A stretch of DNA of 64,000 nt, taken from contig FTLJ01000179.1 in the NCBI GenBank assembly GCA_900155495.1, positions 1-64,000 on the forward strand. Direction: 5' to 3'. Positions 22,100 through 32,322 of the stretch are shown piece after piece (the first letter of the stretch is position 1; every line of letters starts with the position of its first letter). Source of the DNA: Porogramme epimiltina (lineage: Eukaryota > Basidiomycota > Agaricomycetes > Polyporales > Polyporaceae). The notes under the pieces are model-generated. The model made no database searches, had not been told where the DNA came from, and saw nothing but the letters and a program-made list of their open reading frames with translations. The translations under genes were made by a program, and so were the position numbers.

Positions 22100-24100
22100 A
22101 TGGAACCGAGTTTCGTTTTGGGTCAAATTAAGGCTCTTAGACTCATTCTTGAGACCAATTCCAAAGAGACGCGGGAGAAAAAACTCGAGCTTTTGCAGGT
22201 AAGAAACGACAGCAGTATCCTCGGAACACTTCATATACGATAGCCTCCCCGCCGTTACTTGATTCTACACCACCTGATATTGCTTTTGATCTCGATTCTC
22301 ACCCTGTTAGAACTCCCTCGACCTTGTTCTCTTCAATGTGTCCGCTCTGGAAGCAGCCGTGGGGGACTCCGTCAATCTCTGTGAGAAGTACGGAAAGGGG
22401 TACGAGGTACGTGACGTTTCGCTGTCCAACAAAATATTCTGTGACACTTTACGATAGTTCATAATCGGCAAACCAGAGTTCTTATCGAAGCAAGTCCACA
22501 ACATTCAGAAAGTCGTTGACGACACCACTCTGATAAGAAATTGTGCTGCTGGGAGCTCTTTGGAGGTTCGTATCTTTAGCCTAGTTCTTTCCGCCCTGAA
22601 TGAACTTTGCTTGCTTAGTTGATCACGGCCAGCCCTGCCTTCGCTCTGGAAATCGCTACTTCACTGAAAGACGTCATGTTTGACAACGTTGGCGTAGCCA
22701 TCCGAGTGAACATTGATATCAATACTGTCAGTCCATATTCTACCAACTTTGCTGGAGCTGTAATAATATGCCTGTAGCTCAATGTTTCCAATCCCACATT
22801 CATCTCGCAACTGGTGGAACGATTCTGTTGTCTCATCCATTTTCAATCTTCACAGCCAGACATAACGGCTATCGAACATCGCAAGGTAAGATTAGTTACT
22901 CAATAGTCTATTTAGGCTCCCCGCATTAATAGATTCACCTCAGCATAACGGATTGAAGGTTGCTCTAGGGCAAGTTCAAAACGAGAACAAGCGATTGTCC
23001 AGTGAACTAGATGCAGCTCGCGCCCGAGAACGTAAAACTTTATGCCAATTAGAATCCACCTCCGCTGCTCACGTTAATTGCGACAAGAAGGTGATTATAC
23101 GCAATGGAAAGTTTCTTGTTTGAGAAGCTAACGTTTGCTCCAGACGCGAGACCTCGATGCAGAGATTTCTAGGTTGTCTGAGGAACACAAAAAATTAATC
23201 AAACTACATGATGAATGCTACGGCGATACAGTACTGAAGGCTGAAGAATTGCGAGGTCTCAGAGCAGAGATTTCTAGGTTGTCTGAGGAACACAAAAAGT
23301 TAATCAAACTACATGATGAATGCTGCAGCAATACAGCACTGAAGGCTGAAGAGCTGCGAGGTCTCAAAGCAGAGCGAGACGGACTCTCTGTGCAGCTTGT
23401 CGAGTGCAAGGAAATGCGCACTGCGTCTGAGTTATCCCAGAGACAGGAGCATGATCGGATGCTCGATGATGTATATCCTGTTTTAAAGACGCCACTTGCA
23501 ATGACACTGATACATCCCTATAGTTGACTCGTTTGAAGCGCGAGCAGAAGAAGAGTGACGCACTCCTGAAGACGTCACAAGCCAAGATTACAGAACTGGA
23601 GAGTACTATAGCAATTCGTTTCCATACTACGGGCCTGCCAATAGTTGCTGACTCTATAAAGCCGGTAGGTCCACGAAAAAAAGTTCTCTCAGAAGATGCC
23701 AGCTAACATATTTTTCTTTAGTTCTTCCCGCCACCCTCATCCTTGTCTATGTGAGGACAGTGGGTTTATTACCATAAACAGTTGATTGATGCTCCCTCCG
23801 TTCAGTGCCAAACAAGTCACGTCCAACCCCCTGAAACGTCTATATCCAATCCCGCTGTTCTCAACTTGCCCCCCTCCCCCTTCATTCAAGCGCCGTAAAC
23901 ACAAAGAGGTTGCAACAGCGCGCCCCTCTGCTGACACAAAAGGGCGGGACGGAATGAAGCCCGGCACACTTGCGTGTCAACCTGCCACCGAACCATCTAG
24001 GGGTGTCATAGGTGGCTTGAGGTCTACAACACGTTCCGCAACGAGCTCGGATGATTCTCCTGACCCTATGGACCTCTTGGTTGTTGAAGAAGATTGGTGA
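22100..24100 (+). CDS. Protein of unknown function: exon-encoded P-x-F repeats plus coiled coil
   Basis: Ten exons (22100-22198, 22311-22406, 22458-22565, 22619-22726, 22778-22885, 22944-23090, 23144-23470, 23524-23664, 23722-23750, 23806-24100) encode 485 residues. All introns are phase 0 except the last. Exons 3, 4 and 5 are each exactly 108 nt (36 residues) and start with a shared pattern, a hydrophobic residue then P-x-F at positions 6-8: FIIGKPEF, LITASPAF, LNVSNPTF. A predicted coiled coil follows (about 174-380). It includes two near-identical 35-residue copies of AEISRLSEEHKKLIKLHDEC. The C-terminus is basic, with a KRRKHKEV cluster, then acidic. No known family is recognised; a role as a structural or nuclear scaffold protein is only a guess. 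The last intron contains the only ambiguity; without it the protein would stop after exon 9. Confidence 0.75.
23159..23368 (+). repeat. Tandem duplication, two 105-bp units inside an exon
   Basis: Units 23159-23263 and 23264-23368 are nearly identical and keep frame, each coding 35 residues of the coiled coil. The first bases of a third copy follow at 23369. The few differences cluster around the Cys-Tyr/Cys-Cys pair, so the duplication looks recent. Confidence 0.95.
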
Positions 24101-24335
24101 TACCTCGTCACCATGCCACAGTGTCAAATTTCCGAGGAGTAGGTACCCGTGCAAGGATGTCTCAGACGATGCACATTCATCATCACACGAGAAGTCACCC
24201 TAACCCATGGCGCTACAATCACCCCTACGCCGATCTGTACGGAAAGTGAATCACTTCCCTCACGATACTTATTTCCCTTCATTGCGATGACACACATGTA
24301 CGACGCCCTATATAACACACAAAATCTAGCTATTA

Positions 24336-25453
24336 TTATTGTTTCAGCTTGAGGACAGAATTGCCCATGTGCATTCGGGCCGCCACTTCAGCCTTGCCTT
24401 TCTCAAACTTGTTGAGAACGTCGACTGCGTCACCGACGGCGATGTCGCTGTCCCCGCGGATGAGGCCTTCCATGGCCAGCTCCGTAAACTTGTCTAGCGG
24501 CATCCAAAATTTGGAGAGCATGGGCGTTGTACCTTGATCTATCCTAGCGGATCAGTAAAGACTCCCAATAGAAGTCAGTATTGTACGTACGATCATGGAG
24601 TTCGGACTCGACCAACCTAGGAGGGCGAGGAACAAATATAATCATTAGCAGCAGAACACGCTATGATTCATGCGGATTTTTAGGACTCACGGAGGCACGA
24701 TTTCCATCACGTTGACCTTGGTGTCCGCTAGCTGTAGACGGAGTGACGTGTCAAAGCTACGAAGAGCGGCCTTGGAGGCACAGTAGTTGAGGACGTTCGC
24801 CTTCGGGACGACGGATAGGCTAGACGTGACTGGGATGATGAAGGAGTGGCGTCCTGCATTCTGGCGAGCCCGTCAAAGGGTGAGTACTACTGCGCAAAAA
24901 TCGAGGATGAGGTAGGGAGGAGACGCACACTGAGCTTTAAGAAATGAGGAAGGAACAACACAATCAGTTTAGTGATTGAGATGTAGTTGGTGTTGATCTC
25001 TTCGTCTACGACTGTGGAACTTAATAAGCAAGCGGTTCGAGTGGCAGATGTACACTCTCGAATGGACTTACGGCTGAGATCGACAGATTCTGGCTTTGTT
25101 AGGTCGTATATATGCTGTACGCCCGACATGAAGACTACAGCATCCAACTGTGAGGTGGGTTCAATATCAGTAGGAATGCGTGTATGGACATTAGACCATA
25201 TTACCTGGGGATATTGAGAGAGGACATCGCGAACAAAGGTCCTCAAATTTTCTTCCGTAGTATTGATATCGGTCTTGAATGTCTTGATTCGGTTGCTCCT
25301 CTTTGCTAGTTCGTCAAGGCGTTCCTGACGACGACCGACGACGACAACGGTGGGCTGGGTATCAAGATCGTGAATGGCGAGGGCAAGGGCGCGACCTAGA
25401 CCAGCGGTAGCACCGATGACAAGGACACATTTCGCATCCTTGATGCCTGGCAT
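24336..25453 (-). CDS. Short-chain dehydrogenase/reductase (SDR)
   Basis: Six exons (25453-25205, 25147-25072, 25011-24929, 24860-24691, 24616-24591, 24538-24336) encode 268 residues, a normal classical SDR length. The Rossmann motif is VIGATAGLGRALA (about 12-24), followed by VVVVGRR, which hints at NADP(H) through the basic pair. Asp-Ile near 61 fits the adenine-binding DxxD region. The catalytic set is Ser149/150 in VTSSLS, and Tyr162 and Lys166 in YCASK. The usual NAG triplet is changed to MSGVQ. Downstream the SDR fold ends at VPPLVESEL; the last 60 residues are family-specific. Substrate is unknown. It resembles the DltE/uncharacterised oxidoreductase type of fungal SDR. Intron 1 (57 nt) is free of stops and a multiple of three, so its retention would add 19 residues. 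Transcribed away from TTC1. Confidence 0.88.
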
Positions 25454-25857
25454 TATTGCAGCACGAGCGATAGATGGAGTGGCTAGAGGGGTTGTGGGAA
25501 TGTCCCCAACACTTGCGGGAAAGGTATATATACTCCCCAGGGATGCCCTCCGAGCCTGACACCCACGGTGTGGGTGCCGTGCGTCGGGAACTGCCCGTCG
25601 TGGTCGGACTGCGCCGTGGGGCTGGCGACGTGAAAGGACTCCTCGATCATGAGGGTCTTTGTCTTTGTGGCCGAATTCAATTTCTTGGCCAGAATCCTGG
25701 CGCTCATGACATATCAACAGCCCACGTGACGTGACCCTGTACCTGCTGGGTCTGCGCGGATTTGGTGTTCCGCCAGCTCTGCTACTGCTAGCATTGGGGC
25801 TTTGCATCAGACACGAAGCTCTAAGCACCAGGCTCAATCCGTGCGGTACGCGCAACC
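25454..25857. promoter_or_regulatory. Divergent intergenic, SDR / TTC1
   Basis: 404 bp separate two divergent start codons. A sequence near 25525-25535 (GGTATATATACTCC) contains a TATA-like core about 72-82 bp upstream of the SDR start. Confidence 0.5.
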
Positions 25858-26960
25858 ATGGCGGCTAGTACACCCCGCTCTGAGATATCTCCAGGCGGCT
25901 TCTCGCCGACGCACGCCTCAGTCGACCCACCAGATGTCCGCGTGAGTAAGCTCGACACCCTTCATAAATCTCTCCCTAGAATGACTGCCTTGCATGCGCT
26001 TAGACATCCCTGAGAAATGCGGAGGAACTCAAGCAAGAGGGGAATGACCATTTCCGAGCCAAGCGGTGGGATGAGGCCCTCGCCATGTATAAATCTGCTC
26101 TGGGTCACCTTCCCCAGCGGATGGAATCACGCCAACAGACCCAATGCGAATCCGGCGATAGAGATCTCAGCCATTCGGAAGATGAGCCAGGCGGAGTACC
26201 CGACCAGGGAGATCGTGACGACACAGGGGCCGGGGTACAAGAAAACCTAGAAATCGAACATCTGTCTGACCCTATTCTGCCGCCTGAGCTGGAAATGGAG
26301 TGCGCCAAAGCAAGATCCGTCCTAAACGCAAACATCGCCGCGTGTTTTGTCAAGCTAGTAAGCTTCTTGACGCGATGTGATATTATTTAAATCACTTACG
26401 TGTTCCAGGATGAGCCCAAGGAGATTGTGTCTTTTTGTACAGAAGGCGAGTCGCTATGTAGCAATATTGTAGTATCTCTAACGGATACTCGACTGTAGCC
26501 CTGAAGGACGACCCGAAGTATATCAAGGTGCTACAACGGCGAGTGACCGCAAATGAAAAGATTGGCACATGGTCGTCACTTACTTCTGCACAAGAAGGTC
26601 AGTATTCCTCGCCTACAGTGTGACTGTAAGCATGCGGATGGGATATTTGTTATCGTAGACTGCAAGACGTTGCTTGAGCTACTTCCTTCCAACTCCTCTG
26701 ATGCTGCCTCCACCCGTCGAACACTTGTTAGTTTGACACCTCGGGTGGAGGCCGCACAGAAACAGGAGACGGCTGAGATGCTTGGAAAACTGAAGGGTAT
26801 AGGAAACAGCTTGTTAGGTAAACCTTGATGCTATGGTCTCTCCCCAGGCCTGTAGCTGACTTGAGATGTTGTAGGAAACTTCGGTTTGTCTACGGACAAC
26901 TTCCAGTTCATTCCCAATGGCCAAGGGGGATATTCGATGAACTTTGTACAGAATCCGTGA
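25858..26960 (+). CDS. Tetratricopeptide repeat protein 1 (TTC1) homologue
   Basis: Six exons (25858-25941, 26004-26357, 26409-26445, 26499-26597, 26659-26817, 26875-26960) encode 272 residues. A first TPR helix pair begins at about residue 29 (AEELKQEGNDHFRAKRWDEALAMY), is interrupted by an acidic insert, and continues with ARSVLNANIAACFVKL, then ALKDDPKYIKVLQRR and ANEKIGTW, typical of TTC1. The C-terminus LKGIGNSLLGNFGLSTDNFQ is the conserved TTC1 tail. TTC1 proteins bind Hsp90/Hsp70 C-terminal tails and some GTPases. Intron 3 (26446-26498) has a GC donor (GCGAGT) after AAG; the frame of the conserved ALKDDP block requires it. Length is close to the animal protein. Confidence 0.9.
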
Positions 26961-27318
26961 TGCGATTCATCAGCGAGCTATAGCCACACATATCCCTATA
27001 CTCCACTTCAATATTAAATAGCGACTGTGTGTACATAACCGATTATGCATCGCATCCATGGAAAGAATCCAGTCACAATCAATAAAGACACTAGGAGGTC
27101 TCGAACCACGCGCCGCGCGAGGCCTGGCTAGGCGTGAGAAAGTTCTCAGGCGCTCATGCTCGTCCATGACCTCTGACCAGGGAATTTCGCTGGTCATAGT
27201 GGTGAAAATCACTACTTTCCCCCTACTTCATATACGCCGTCGCCATGCCCAAGATGCATAGCAACACTTCTCTCTCTACCACCACGACGTCGCCCCTGTC
27301 TACTCCCGACCCTCGCAA
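26961..27318. other. Intergenic between TTC1 and F-box-like gene
   Basis: Contains the TTC1 3' flank and the upstream region of the next plus-strand gene. A tRNA-like B-box core on the minus strand near 27.09 kb does not fold into a tRNA. Nothing else is called. Confidence 0.45.
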
Positions 27319-28936
27319 ATGCCCTCAATGTCTCTTACTCGAACTTCCGACGTTGGCAATGAGGTTTGTGATCTTTGCTTGCGCGTCAACACTCGTACTG
27401 ACAGCTCTTTTCATTGTCTAGGCCAAGGGTTTCCAGGCGTTGGTCCCCCCTCTAAACGCCGACATTCTTTCCACCATCATATCGTATGCATCGCAAGATG
27501 TTGTTCTGAACATGATGCAAGCTGGTCGGCTATTCTACCACGAGGGCCCTAAGGTCATCTTGCGGAATGGTGCGTCACTCGAGAATGAAGAGGACGTCCA
27601 ACGCTTCCTTCGCTTCATTCTTGCGGAAGAAGGATCTCGCTGCAGATACCTTACTAGTCTCTCCCTCGGCTTCCAAGAGCCCGAGTTGGACGGCGCCCAA
27701 CGACTAGTCGAACTGCTTCTCAACAACACCTTCCCCGCGCTACGCACCCTTAGTGTTGAATGTTCAGAAGAGCTCTTTCGGGTGGTTCCCGGTCTAGCCT
27801 CTGCCCTCAGTACTCTCTCCTCTATTACAAGCGTCAATCTTGAAGACTGCGGTCGGGCGGCGTGCAAGATGCTCGTGGACATGGGCCCCAAGCTTGTGGT
27901 CGCCAGGCTCATCTACGACGTCAATACCGAGATCCACCCCTTGACCGTTCTCGAAGCGAGTCGAGACACTCTCGACACGCTGGAGTTACTTTTCTACGAT
28001 GGAACGCCACACCCTTCCCTCATGGATGTCACACCCTTCTCAAAGATGCGCGAACTAGAAATTGGGTGGATGGATCCCTCCCTCGTCGCATACGCTTACG
28101 CTTTCCCCAATGTGGCACAAATTAACTTTCAAGAGGGTGAGCCCACCGAAAATCGGCCGTCCGCTGAAGAGCGCAAGCACACTCGCGCCGAGGTGTTACG
28201 TGTATCAACGTGGAAGAACCTACAATACGTATCCGGGCTGCTCACCGACGTTTGGGCGAGCGGGCTCGTGTGCGATGTCGAGAAACTTGTTATCCACATG
28301 GATCCCGGAGACACCCTCGGCATGTTAATCGACGTCCTGAACGATACCCGTCCACTGGACCTATCTGCAACAGTGAAAGGCCCAGACCTTTTCTCAGCGG
28401 ACCATGGTCTCCCTGCCGTTTTCCAGCAGGAAGGTGCAATGCGTATGACGAGTTTGAGGCTTTCTATTGCGCTCGACCCCGCCGACCGAGACGCGGACGT
28501 GGCGGCAGATCTAGTTCGTTTTCATTCCTTCCAGATAAACTGGCAGCGGTCTCTAATAAACACTCTTGATCCCACATAGGCACTTCTCATCGCCTCTATG
28601 CAAGATATCCCCTTGGAGCGTCTAGAACTCTCCCTCGGGTGTGCCGACCTCCCAGAATCCAGGATCGACGCCCGTATGCTTGGGCAGTCGCCATCGAAGG
28701 CACCCCCGTGTCTTGTGGAACAATTCCTGCGGTATGCAAACCTCCCTGGAATCGCTCGGTTATTCCTTTCGGCCATTCCTTCCCTAAGTCTCGTGGACAT
28801 CAAGTTAAGGGGACATCGGACAAGGGGTGATGAACAGGCGCTGGTGTCCACGCAAGAAGACGAACTGAGTACCAATGATCTTGCTGGGCTCGAGCATGAT
28901 GACGAATCTATGAGTATGGTCCCAGTTTATGAATAG
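27319..28936 (+). CDS. F-box-like / leucine-rich protein
   Basis: Three exons (27319-27363, 27422-28513, 28580-28936) encode 497 residues. After fifteen leading residues the sequence LVPPLNADILSTIISYASQ, then LNMMQAGRLFYHEGPKVI, has the shape of a degenerate F-box. The body is rich in L-x-x-L and L-x-L patterns (LTSLSLGFQ, LRTLSVECS, LDTLELLFY, MRELEIGWM) that suggest a leucine-rich repeat solenoid. This is the usual build of the expanded agaricomycete F-box family. It would act as a receptor of an SCF ubiquitin ligase, but the F-box match is weak and the target is unknown. Introns are 58 and 66 nt with GTTTGT and GTTCGT donors; both join in frame. The acidic C-terminus follows about four more leucine-rich units. 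Confidence 0.72.
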
Positions 28937-29440
28937 CGCACTGAGTGAAGCTTACCCTTTTTAAACCAGGTGAAGTTTAATGGCAACGGTATGTGGACCG
29001 GGGGAAACGTTGGCAAGGGTTATGCTGTATCTTCGTCCAAGTAATCTTTCCATGCCACTCTTGCTATAATGAATGGATAGCCGAGCATCTAGGAGTGTCG
29101 TCAAACACAGCAGTTCCTGCCATTAGTCCGCTTGGACTAAGACCAGAATGCGAAAGCCTATTCGAAGGGTAGAGGGCGTCGTAGAGCGCATGCCCAGTTC
29201 TCTGACAGGGATAGAATTTCGACTGGAGCATTATCTAACACGGAAATACATAGTTCACGGCGCTACACGTCTCGGTGTTTCGAAAGATAGTAAGCGCATT
29301 GTGTAAGACATAGTAATAAACACGTGGCAGACATCGTATATCTTAGGGTGTTATGCATTAATCTATGAATTCAAACGTGTTAGGGAATACGATGGCCCTG
29401 TTGAGTGGCCAAATCTATGAATGAACTTGTCAAGTCAGTC
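28937..29440. other. Intergenic, convergent 3' flanks
   Basis: The region lies between the stop of the F-box-like gene (+) and that of IMP1 (-). It is richer in A+T than coding DNA and contains only stops and short frames. I see no gene. Confidence 0.5.
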
Positions 29441-30092
29441 TCATCGACGGAGGTCAAGGTCACGCACCCTTGCATATAGACGCCCCTTGACAAGGCCCAT
29501 GGGCACCGGTCCATATGTACGTGAGTCCCTAGACCACATCAGGTTGTCTCCGGTGACCCACAGGTGGTTTTTTGGGACTACGACATGTTCCGTCGAAGGG
29601 GCATAGGTGCCGGTGGGATCGACACAGACAACGTCGCCCGGAAGACCCGTGATGCGCTTGCAAACAGGGCGAGTAGGATCAAGGGGGGATGTGAAAGTGA
29701 CGAGGTCTCCCCTCTTGAGGTTGTTGACATTGATCCATTTCAGCTCGAGGGCTGCCTCCCCGGTCACGGCCATAGTAGGGATCATGGAAGGACCTTCGAC
29801 CTACAGAATGGATCAAACATGAGGGGGTAAATGAGGGTATGATGATTCCGAGCAGACATGTTGAAGATACGTACAAGTGAGATGGTCGCGACATTGTCAA
29901 GGAAGAGGTGCGTAAAGCACAGGAAATTCGCGAACTATGCGCCTCCATAGTCAGTGTCAACAACCACTAGGAGCCCAATAACGGTCATACCTTGAGCACT
30001 TTATACGGCGCGGTCCTCGTCCAGAATTGCCTACTCGTCGCACGACGCCCGAAGTGTTTCCACGCACCCGCGACCCACCCTCCCGCGTTCAT
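29441..30092 (-). CDS. IMP1: Mitochondrial inner membrane protease subunit 1 (signal peptidase S26)
   Basis: Three exons (30092-29991, 29934-29875, 29800-29441) encode 173 residues. One membrane-spanning helix lies in exon 2 (FANFLCFTHLFLDNVATISL). The catalytic serine is Ser59 in VEGPSMIPT and the general base Lys102 in VCKRITGLPGD. The third conserved box, GDNLMWSRDSRTYGPVPMGLV, ends the domain. The GPSM motif and SRDSR box favour IMP1 over IMP2. The enzyme sits in the inner membrane facing the intermembrane space and trims presequences of proteins such as cytochrome b2 and Cox2. Exon 1 supplies a short Arg-rich N-terminus. The gene shares 200 bp of upstream DNA with ELP4. Confidence 0.9.
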
Positions 30093-30292
30093 TACAGCGA
30101 CCGGCCTAGCGACGTTAGGAGACCAGGAAGCAGAGTGTGAGGGTCATTGCAGTCACGAAGTGAGCGCGTCACTGCCGCGATGGCGCGTGCTCGCGAGGAG
30201 GCGCTCGTGCTGACGCTCTCGCGCGACTTCTGCCCTAGACTCGACGGCGATCGTACTTGGGTCTGTCTACCTCCCTCGTAGTAGCTCGCGCG
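30093..30292. promoter_or_regulatory. Divergent promoter IMP1 / ELP4
   Basis: Only 200 bp lie between the two start codons, so both promoters must overlap or abut. No TATA or CCAAT box is obvious. Confidence 0.5.
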
Positions 30293-31842
30293 ATGTCGGC
30301 ATTCAAGCGACGGGTCACCTCGAAGCATCCGCCTCTCCCTCAGGGGACGCGTCCCTCTCCCGGATCCCCCGCGACGACCATCACCTCGACCGGCATCCCT
30401 TCGCTCGACGATATCCTAGGCGGTGGCTTGCCCCTTTCCTGCTCCCTCCTGGTCCTCGCGCCCGACGCGCACTCTGCGTATGGAGAGCTTGTCCTCAAGT
30501 ACTTTGCCGCGCAGGGGCTAGCGAGTGGTCAACGTCTCTGTATCGTCGACCCTCAACCAGAGACATTCCTTTCCGAGTGCATGTGGATCCCAGGGGCTGG
30601 CGATGTGTTGACCGCGCCCACACCGGCACCTGTGCCTCCCGGATCAACAGTCGTGGAAGATGAAGAGGACGAGCGTGCGTCAGAGCACGACACGAAAATC
30701 AAGATCGCGTGGAGGTATGAGCAGATGAAGCAGTTCCAGACGACGGTCCCGTCTCCTAGTCAGTAAGTCGCGCGTGCGCCGTGAGGTAACATATGGTCCC
30801 ATAAATGACAAGTCTTTGTCCTTGAAGGTCCACAGACGAGTTCTGCCGGACATTCGACTTAACATGTCGCGTACCGGAGTCTTTCCTCCAAGCTGCTCGC
30901 ACCGAGGGGCGTCTCGTAGAAACGAGCCCGGATGGAGAGTTTTCTTCAAGCACATCGTCAAGTCGGACGGTCCTCGCCCGGATCGAGGAGACACTGTCGA
31001 GCGCAGGCACAGGTGCATCCCTCGCGACACGGATATGTGTGCCATCACTGGGCTCATACGACTGGGGTGACACTTCGCCACAGGTGCGTACTCTTTGTCC
31101 TTGATGAAAGCTAGCTTTACTGAAGGAAGAAATCCTAGGATATCTGTTATTTCCTACATTCCCTTCGCGCCCTGCTTCGCCGATATCCTCGCGCGACCGC
31201 TGCCGTCTGTCTACCGCCCTACCTCTGCAGCGAAGGGTACGGTGGTTCCGGATGGACACAAAAGTTAGGCTGGCTCACAGATGCATCAGTAACGCTCTCT
31301 GCATTCACCGGTATGTTCCATCTGCTTTCTTTCAGCTCTCGAGGCTAATTCGGGATCGCCCAGGGAATCACGCGTTAACCTCTATGTTCTCGGCGCACCA
31401 TGGTCTGGTCCATATACACTCCCTCCCCGCGCCTCACACCCTTCTTCCCCCGAGCGATAAGTTCTCGACTCTTCGCGGCCTGACATCATCCGGAGAGAAT
31501 AACCTCGCATTCAAGTGTATGCGCAAACGGCTAATATTCGAAACACTGCATCTAGACGTCGAGGGAGGCGTCAGCGAGCGACGAACAACGCCGACTGCTA
31601 CTACTATCCTATCGGAACCGTCGGGCGGGCACGAACTCCATGACCACACACACGCGGCAGGGTCTTCGGTCGCTGCAGTTCAAGTTCAGCTGGAACAGAC
31701 ACAACTGGAAAGCAAGCCGCCTCCACGACCGTCACCGGAACAAGTTGCGCCCGTGGAGAAAACGGACAGCGGTACGAAGAAAGTGAAGGTGAAGAAGAAA
31801 GTAGCGTTTACATCGGAGCGGCCGGATCTGTATGACTTCTAG
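30293..31842 (+). CDS. ELP4: Elongator complex subunit ELP4 (PAXNEB)
   Basis: Four exons (30293-30762, 30828-31083, 31139-31310, 31364-31842) encode 458 residues. The RecA-like fold starts with TSTGIPSLDDILGGGLPLS (about 25-45). It continues through KYFAAQGLASGQRLCIVDP, then IAWRYEQMKQF, DEFCRTFDLTCRVP, SLGSYDW, LHSLRALLRRYPRA, and ends in CMRKRLIFETLHLDVEGG. These are the ELP4 landmarks; like the family it lacks a Walker A lysine. The tail is low-complexity and Lys-rich before SERPDLYDF. ELP4 with ELP5 and ELP6 forms the hexameric ring of Elongator, needed for wobble uridine modification of tRNA. Intron 1 has its acceptor at an AAG; a later CAG would break the frame. Confidence 0.93.
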
Positions 31843-32322
31843 TCCATGTAGCGATGCATAGAAACCTATCAATGTAGCCTTATGTACAATTTTCAGAGAC
31901 AACATCGTCTTTAAGTGTAGCCAAGCATGCGGTATAAAGCAGGGGAGACGTAATGATACTTTGGAACAGTTATTAATCTGGCCGATATTCCGTTTTAGAA
32001 GATATGTTGACTTACTTGATAGTGGATCGCCGGTGAAAATCTGTTCTACCAGGCGTTTGTCCTTGTGGGTAGCAAGACCTCTTCAGGGTATAATACATAA
32101 TTGTAGGTCTTGGTGGAAACAGCGGGATTGGGACAAAACAGAGCGCGACAGCACTAGAAAAACACGGGCGACGGCACGGTGCATGTCATGATTGAGCGTG
32201 AAAGGTCGTTTTAGGTCATGGATATGGAGATAGAGCCCTGCGAAGCAGGCCCTACAGGAAGACTATCAGACTATCAGACGTGATGACGAGGTGAGAGTGA
32301 AGAACTACACGCACCGCGGCTG
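31843..32322. other. Intergenic, convergent 3' flanks
   Basis: Lies between the ELP4 stop (+) and the F-box stop (-). It is A+T-richer than its neighbours and holds no recognisable gene. Confidence 0.5.

Noticed and set aside
27085..27180. tRNA-like core (GGTCTCGAACC) on the minus strand
   Set aside because: The stem bases on both sides of the loop do not pair and no matching acceptor ends exist about 72 nt apart.
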